From the NCBI GenBank assembly GCA_963726315.1, contig CAVSBZ010000007.1:682001-746000 (forward strand): 64,000 nt of DNA, read 5' to 3'. Below the pieces are notes generated by a model, which worked only from the letters and a program-made list of their open reading frames with translations, did not search any database and was not told where the DNA came from. The position numbers were made by a program, and so were the translations under genes. The stretch's first letter is position 1, and each line of letters starts with the position of its first letter. This DNA comes from FEB-25 sp963726315 (GTDB lineage Bacteria; Chloroflexota; Anaerolineae; Anaerolineales; UBA4823). This document shows, one piece after another, positions 60,796 to 64,000 of this stretch.

Positions 60796-63408
60796 TGGAT
60801 TCCCCGATTTAACTTTTTTCCCATTTCCATCCTTGGGGACTGCCAGGTTTTTACGGCGGCTCACAGGTTCAAGGGCTGCTTTCAATACCTCATCAACAGT
60901 CTCGACGAAAATAAATTTTATCGATTTTCGGACTTCATCCGGTAAATCTTCGAGGTCACTTTCATTCCGCTTGGGCAGAATAACGGTTTTTAACCCAGCC
61001 CGGTGGGCAGCCAGGACCTTCTCTTTAATTCCACCAACGGGTAACACCTGACCTCGTAAAGTGATCTCACCTGTCATGCCTACATCTGCCTTGACAGGCC
61101 TGCCGGATATAAGCGAGACGAGGGCTGTTGCCATCGTCACACCGGCGGAAGGTCCATCTTTAGGCTGTGCTCCCGCTGGAATATGTAAATGGATGTCTGA
61201 TTTCTCAAAAAAGTCCTTGTCCAGCTTGAGGGGGTCAGTCCGAGAGCGGACAAATGAAAGGGCGGCATGGGCAGATTCCTGCATCACGTTCCCAACGGAA
61301 CCTGTAATTTGGAAACCCTTACTACCGGGCATGCGAGTGGCTTCAATAAACAATACATCACCACCGACCGGGGTATATGCCAAACCTGTCGCCACACCCG
61401 GAATAGACGTCCGGATCGCAATCTCTTCATTGCCAAAGAAGTGAGGACGACCCAAGTATTCTTCCACTTTTTTTGGTGTGATGGCGACTGAGCTGGTCTT
61501 ATTTTCTGCGATAATAGTGACCACTTTTCGGCAAACTGAGCCGATCTCGCGCTCGAGATTACGCACTCCCGCTTCACGTGTGTAAGAGCGGACAATCGCC
61601 AGTAATGATTCATCGGAGAATTGGATCTCTTCCGGTCGTAAGCCGTTTTCCTTTATCTGCCGAGGAATCAGGTATTGTTTGGCTATTGCACATTTCTCGT
61701 TCTCGGTATAACCTGAAAGGGTAATAATCTCCATCCGGTCCCGCAGTGGATCCGGGATCGGTTCGAGCAGATTGCCTGTAGTGATAAACATGACCTGGGA
61801 CAGGTCGAAAGCGACTTCAAGGTAGTGGTCACGGAACTCTGAGTTCTGCTCGGGGTCTAAGACCTCTAGCAGGGCTGATGCAGGGTCACCATGGAAATCC
61901 ATTCCCAGCTTATCGATCTCGTCGAGCATGAAGACCGGGTTGCGCGACTCAATCCGGCGCATGGCTTGCAGGATACGGCCGGGTAGTGCTCCGATATAGG
62001 TTCGGCGATGCCCCCGGATTTCAGCTTCGTCCCTCATCCCGCCGAGTGAAATGCGAATAAATTTTCGTCCCATAGCATGAGCAATTGATCGACCGAGAGA
62101 AGTCTTGCCAACGCCGGGCGGACCGATAAAACACAGGATGACTCCCTCACGCAGGCGACGGATCTCATCCTTATTTTCAGGAATAACTTCATCTTTGCGT
62201 TCAAAGCGGAGTTTGCGCACAGCCAGGTATTCAAGGATGCGTTCTTTGATATCCTCCAACCCATAATGGTCCTGGTCAAGAACTTCGCGCGCATGGGAAA
62301 TATCCAAATTGTCTTCGGTTTTGACTGACCAGGGAAGTGAGATCATCCAATCGAGGTAGGTACGAATAACCCCATACTCGGCGGCTGCAGTAGGCAAGTG
62401 GGACAGGCGATCGAGCTCATGGCGGGCTTGTTTATCGGCTTCCTCTGGCATTTTAGCAGCGTCGATTTTTTGGCGCAACTCTTCAACCTCGGCAGCCTGT
62501 TCATCGCCCTCACCAAGCTCTCGCTGGATAGCTTTTAATTGCTCGCGTAAGAAATAATCGCGCTGCATTTTTTCAATCTCTGAGCGAGCCTCGTTCTGGA
62601 TCTTTTGACCAATTTCCAGGACTTCGATCTCACGGGTGAGAATTCCCACTAATTTATGCAGTTTTTCTTTTACAGAATCCAGCTCAAGCAAGGACTGAGC
62701 GGCGGACATATCCATTCGTTGGAAATTTGCGATTGTGTAAACCGTTTGAAGAGGATCTTCAATCGCCTGAACCGATGCAACCAGCTCGCGGGGAATGGAG
62801 GTAATCAATTCACCAATATGGGCGAACTGGTCACGCGCATTACGGGCGAGTGCTTCAACCTCAACACCCTCTTCCTCAGTTTCAGGGATCAGATTGATGT
62901 GGGCCTTAAGATAAGGCTCGTTCTGAATGAATTCGCCTAATTTAAAACGGGCAGTACCCTGTACAAGCAAACGAATAGTCCCATCGGGGGCACGGAATAA
63001 CCGGTGGATCATAGCAACAGTCCCGATTTCGTAAAGATCTTTTGGTTCCGGGATCTCCAACTCGGGATCACGAGAAGTAACCAGACCAATCAAGCGGTCT
63101 TCACCCGCCACCACATCATCCACAAGGCGTATCGAACGTGGCTGACCAATGGTCAATGGCACGGCAGTTTCAGGATAGACAACCAGCCCACGAAGAGGCA
63201 GGATGGGGAGAATTTCGGGGATCTTTACCTGGGGTTGATTCCCATCAGCTAAATTCTCAGTAGATAGCGGTGATTGGGTCGTGATAGACGTTTGATCTGG
63301 GTTATCAGAATCAAGAACCATTTCCTTAAGTTCGAGGTCTTCATCCGGCCAGCCATGTTCCTCCAGCCAGCGCATCAAGTTCAGCGTATTCCAACGGGTA
63401 GCAGACAT
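60511..63408 (-). CDS. lon: ATP-dependent Lon protease, in-frame with a receiver domain as assembled
   Basis: The 965-codon frame encodes a complete Lon. It has an N-terminal LAN domain (LPILPLRGLVVYPETAVPL), a coiled linker, the AAA module (GPPGVGKTSLGRSIA, FMLDEIDKLG) and the protease domain with the serine in PKDGPSAGVTMA and the lysine in GGIKEKVLAAHRAG. It degrades misfolded and regulatory proteins. After about residue 840 a basic tail leads straight into a receiver domain at 872. A run of six T at 60814-60819 lies at the join. One extra base there would end Lon a few codons later and leave the receiver with its own ATG, so the fusion needs checking. An extra 60-residue hydrophilic N-terminus precedes the LAN domain. 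Confidence 0.93.
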   Translation of the reverse strand: MSATRWNTLNLMRWLEEHGWPDEDLELKEMVLDSDNPDQTSITTQSPLSTENLADGNQPQVKIPEILPILPLRGLVVYPETAVPLTIGQPRSIRLVDDVVAGEDRLIGLVTSRDPELEIPEPKDLYEIGTVAMIHRLFRAPDGTIRLLVQGTARFKLGEFIQNEPYLKAHINLIPETEEEGVEVEALARNARDQFAHIGELITSIPRELVASVQAIEDPLQTVYTIANFQRMDMSAAQSLLELDSVKEKLHKLVGILTREIEVLEIGQKIQNEARSEIEKMQRDYFLREQLKAIQRELGEGDEQAAEVEELRQKIDAAKMPEEADKQARHELDRLSHLPTAAAEYGVIRTYLDWMISLPWSVKTEDNLDISHAREVLDQDHYGLEDIKERILEYLAVRKLRFERKDEVIPENKDEIRRLREGVILCFIGPPGVGKTSLGRSIAHAMGRKFIRISLGGMRDEAEIRGHRRTYIGALPGRILQAMRRIESRNPVFMLDEIDKLGMDFHGDPASALLEVLDPEQNSEFRDHYLEVAFDLSQVMFITTGNLLEPIPDPLRDRMEIITLSGYTENEKCAIAKQYLIPRQIKENGLRPEEIQFSDESLLAIVRSYTREAGVRNLEREIGSVCRKVVTIIAENKTSSVAITPKKVEEYLGRPHFFGNEEIAIRTSIPGVATGLAYTPVGGDVLFIEATRMPGSKGFQITGSVGNVMQESAHAALSFVRSRTDPLKLDKDFFEKSDIHLHIPAGAQPKDGPSAGVTMATALVSLISGRPVKADVGMTGEITLRGQVLPVGGIKEKVLAAHRAGLKTVILPKRNESDLEDLPDEVRKSIKFIFVETVDEVLKAALEPVSRRKNLAVPKDGNGKKVKSGNPMLKVTLIEDDPSMVSLLSTLLTMEGYLVTVPSNHHMKDLLQAIQLERPHIVLVDVNLAKGSGLDLVRSIRKEPELTGTCILMTSGLNLKRKACR

Positions 63409-63414
63409 TAGAAC

Positions 63415-63843
63415 TTAATCACCTTCCACTTTTATGTGTTTAGGTTGGGCGATGGGTAGCGTAATCAGTAAGAAGCCATCTCGATAGGTGGCTTTCACAC
63501 TATCAGAGATTATTGTATAGGGCAGCTCGACCTCGGTACTGAACTCACCAAAAGCAATTTCCATCTGGTGGTATGAGCGCCGCTCTGATGTATCCTGGCG
63601 AACACCGCGTATGGTCAGGTTTCTCTCCACGAGTGAAATCGTAAAGTCTGATTCATGCATCCCAGCGACCTCTACCCGGATAATGATGGCATCATCGGTT
63701 TCATAAACATCGGTGAGTGGTCGCCAGGCATGTGGACGGGAGATAATACGCCACCGAGATGTATCAATAAGCGAATTTTGGAGATCCTCCGAGATATGCC
63801 AAACGCGCCGCATTGAATCTGATGTGACTGATATTTCCTCCAT
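63415..63843 (-). CDS. Hsp20/alpha-crystallin family small heat-shock protein
   Basis: The 142-residue protein contains the alpha-crystallin beta sandwich (about 45-140), with the family wording YETDDAIIIRVEVAGMHESDFTISL (shortened: IIRVEVAGMHESDFTIS), the GEFSTEVELPY strand and RDGFLLITLP. The usual C-terminal I-x-I is replaced by PKHIKVE. It holds unfolding proteins. ATG 63843 follows GGGAGAG; the frame reaches 63885 but would overlap the preceding peroxiredoxin gene. lon follows seven bases later, so both probably share a stress transcript. Confidence 0.9.
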   Translation of the reverse strand: MEEISVTSDSMRRVWHISEDLQNSLIDTSRWRIISRPHAWRPLTDVYETDDAIIIRVEVAGMHESDFTISLVERNLTIRGVRQDTSERRSYHQMEIAFGEFSTEVELPYTIISDSVKATYRDGFLLITLPIAQPKHIKVEGD

Positions 63844-63877
63844 ATGCATCTCTCCCAAGATATTGCTCTGGTTATAC

Positions 63878-64000
63878 TTAATCATTTAATGCACGCCGGG
63901 CTGCATTTATAACTTCATTGTAGTCGGGCTCATCGCCCAGGACGGGCATATAAGCAGAATAAATGACCATGTCATTTCGATCAACTACAAAAACAGCTCT
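63878..64000 (-). CDS. peroxiredoxin (thiol peroxidase-like), C-terminal part cut by window edge
   Basis: Forty C-terminal codons end in TAA at 63878. They read RAVFVVDRNDMVIYSAYMPVLGDEPDY (shortened: RAVFVVDRNDMVIYSAY), matching the last strand and helix of thiol peroxidase/AhpC-type peroxiredoxins. The catalytic cysteine lies outside the window. The gene precedes hsp20 and lon on the same strand, fitting a stress cluster. Confidence 0.72.
   Translation of the reverse strand, partial: RAVFVVDRNDMVIYSAYMPVLGDEPDYNEVINAARRALND

Overview
The window looks like a chromosomal segment of a Chloroflexota bacterium, most likely an anaerobic member of the Anaerolineae. This is inferred from gene content: a 2-oxoacid:ferredoxin oxidoreductase, a glycyl radical dehydratase with its activase, ADP-forming acyl-CoA synthetase, SelB, GntR/FCD regulation, LysM/M23 lipoproteins, Tad-type pseudopilins and 7TM-GAF sensors. 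No 16S or other phylogenetic marker lies in the window.

Layout. 1-1.5 kb: edge of an IS66-type transposase, then a nested tandem repeat array. 1.5-14.6 kb: EamA exporter, Ada-like repair protein, korAB, lspA, a frameshifted rluD, threonine aldolase, purine nucleoside phosphorylase, a membrane sensor, an S1 protein and a ComEA-like protein. 14.5-18.6 kb: a regulated GntR / activase / HypD-type glycyl radical enzyme unit. 18.6-22.5 kb (minus): dcd, a CapA-like lipoprotein, ftcD. 22.6-27.3 kb: three tandem paralogous LysM + lysozyme-like + M23 lipoproteins. 27.4-31.7 kb: PfkB kinase, M20 peptidase, acyl-CoA synthetase. 32-36 kb: ECF sigma/anti-sigma pair, selB and a coiled-coil gene. 36.1-43 kb (minus): thiolase, folK, a frameshifted dihydropyrimidinase and a three-gene complex I/hydrogenase-4-like membrane module. 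43.1-45.4 kb: a frameshifted GH1 glucosidase and an acetyltransferase. 45.4-49.2 kb: accessory stretch with tRNA-Ser(GGA), a degraded second copy of its 3' two thirds, a broken coiled-coil membrane gene, a possible barstar-like gene and a cupin. 49.2-52.3 kb: SagB-like nitroreductase fusion, two unknown proteins and the SRP RNA. 52.3-57.6 kb (minus): ECF sigma, DUF5667-like partner, three Tad-type genes and two signal peptidases I. 57.7-64 kb (minus): MogA, acetyltransferase, PHP-AlbA protein, Lon joined in frame to a response-regulator receiver, Hsp20 and the end of a peroxiredoxin.

How the genes work together. The glycyl radical unit has two near-identical palindromes, one beside the gntR start and one upstream of a near-consensus promoter that leaves almost no leader. 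The Tad-type genes follow a sigma/partner pair, and the same 10-mer lies upstream of both the sigma gene and the first TadE gene. Two signal peptidases I beside them could process exported products. Lon, Hsp20 and the peroxiredoxin form a stress/protein-quality cluster.

Caution. At least six single-base frame breaks interrupt otherwise well-conserved genes (about 7345, 40217, 44188, 46045, 46250 and 60535). They may be assembly indels rather than real gene loss, and the Lon-receiver fusion must be judged in that light.
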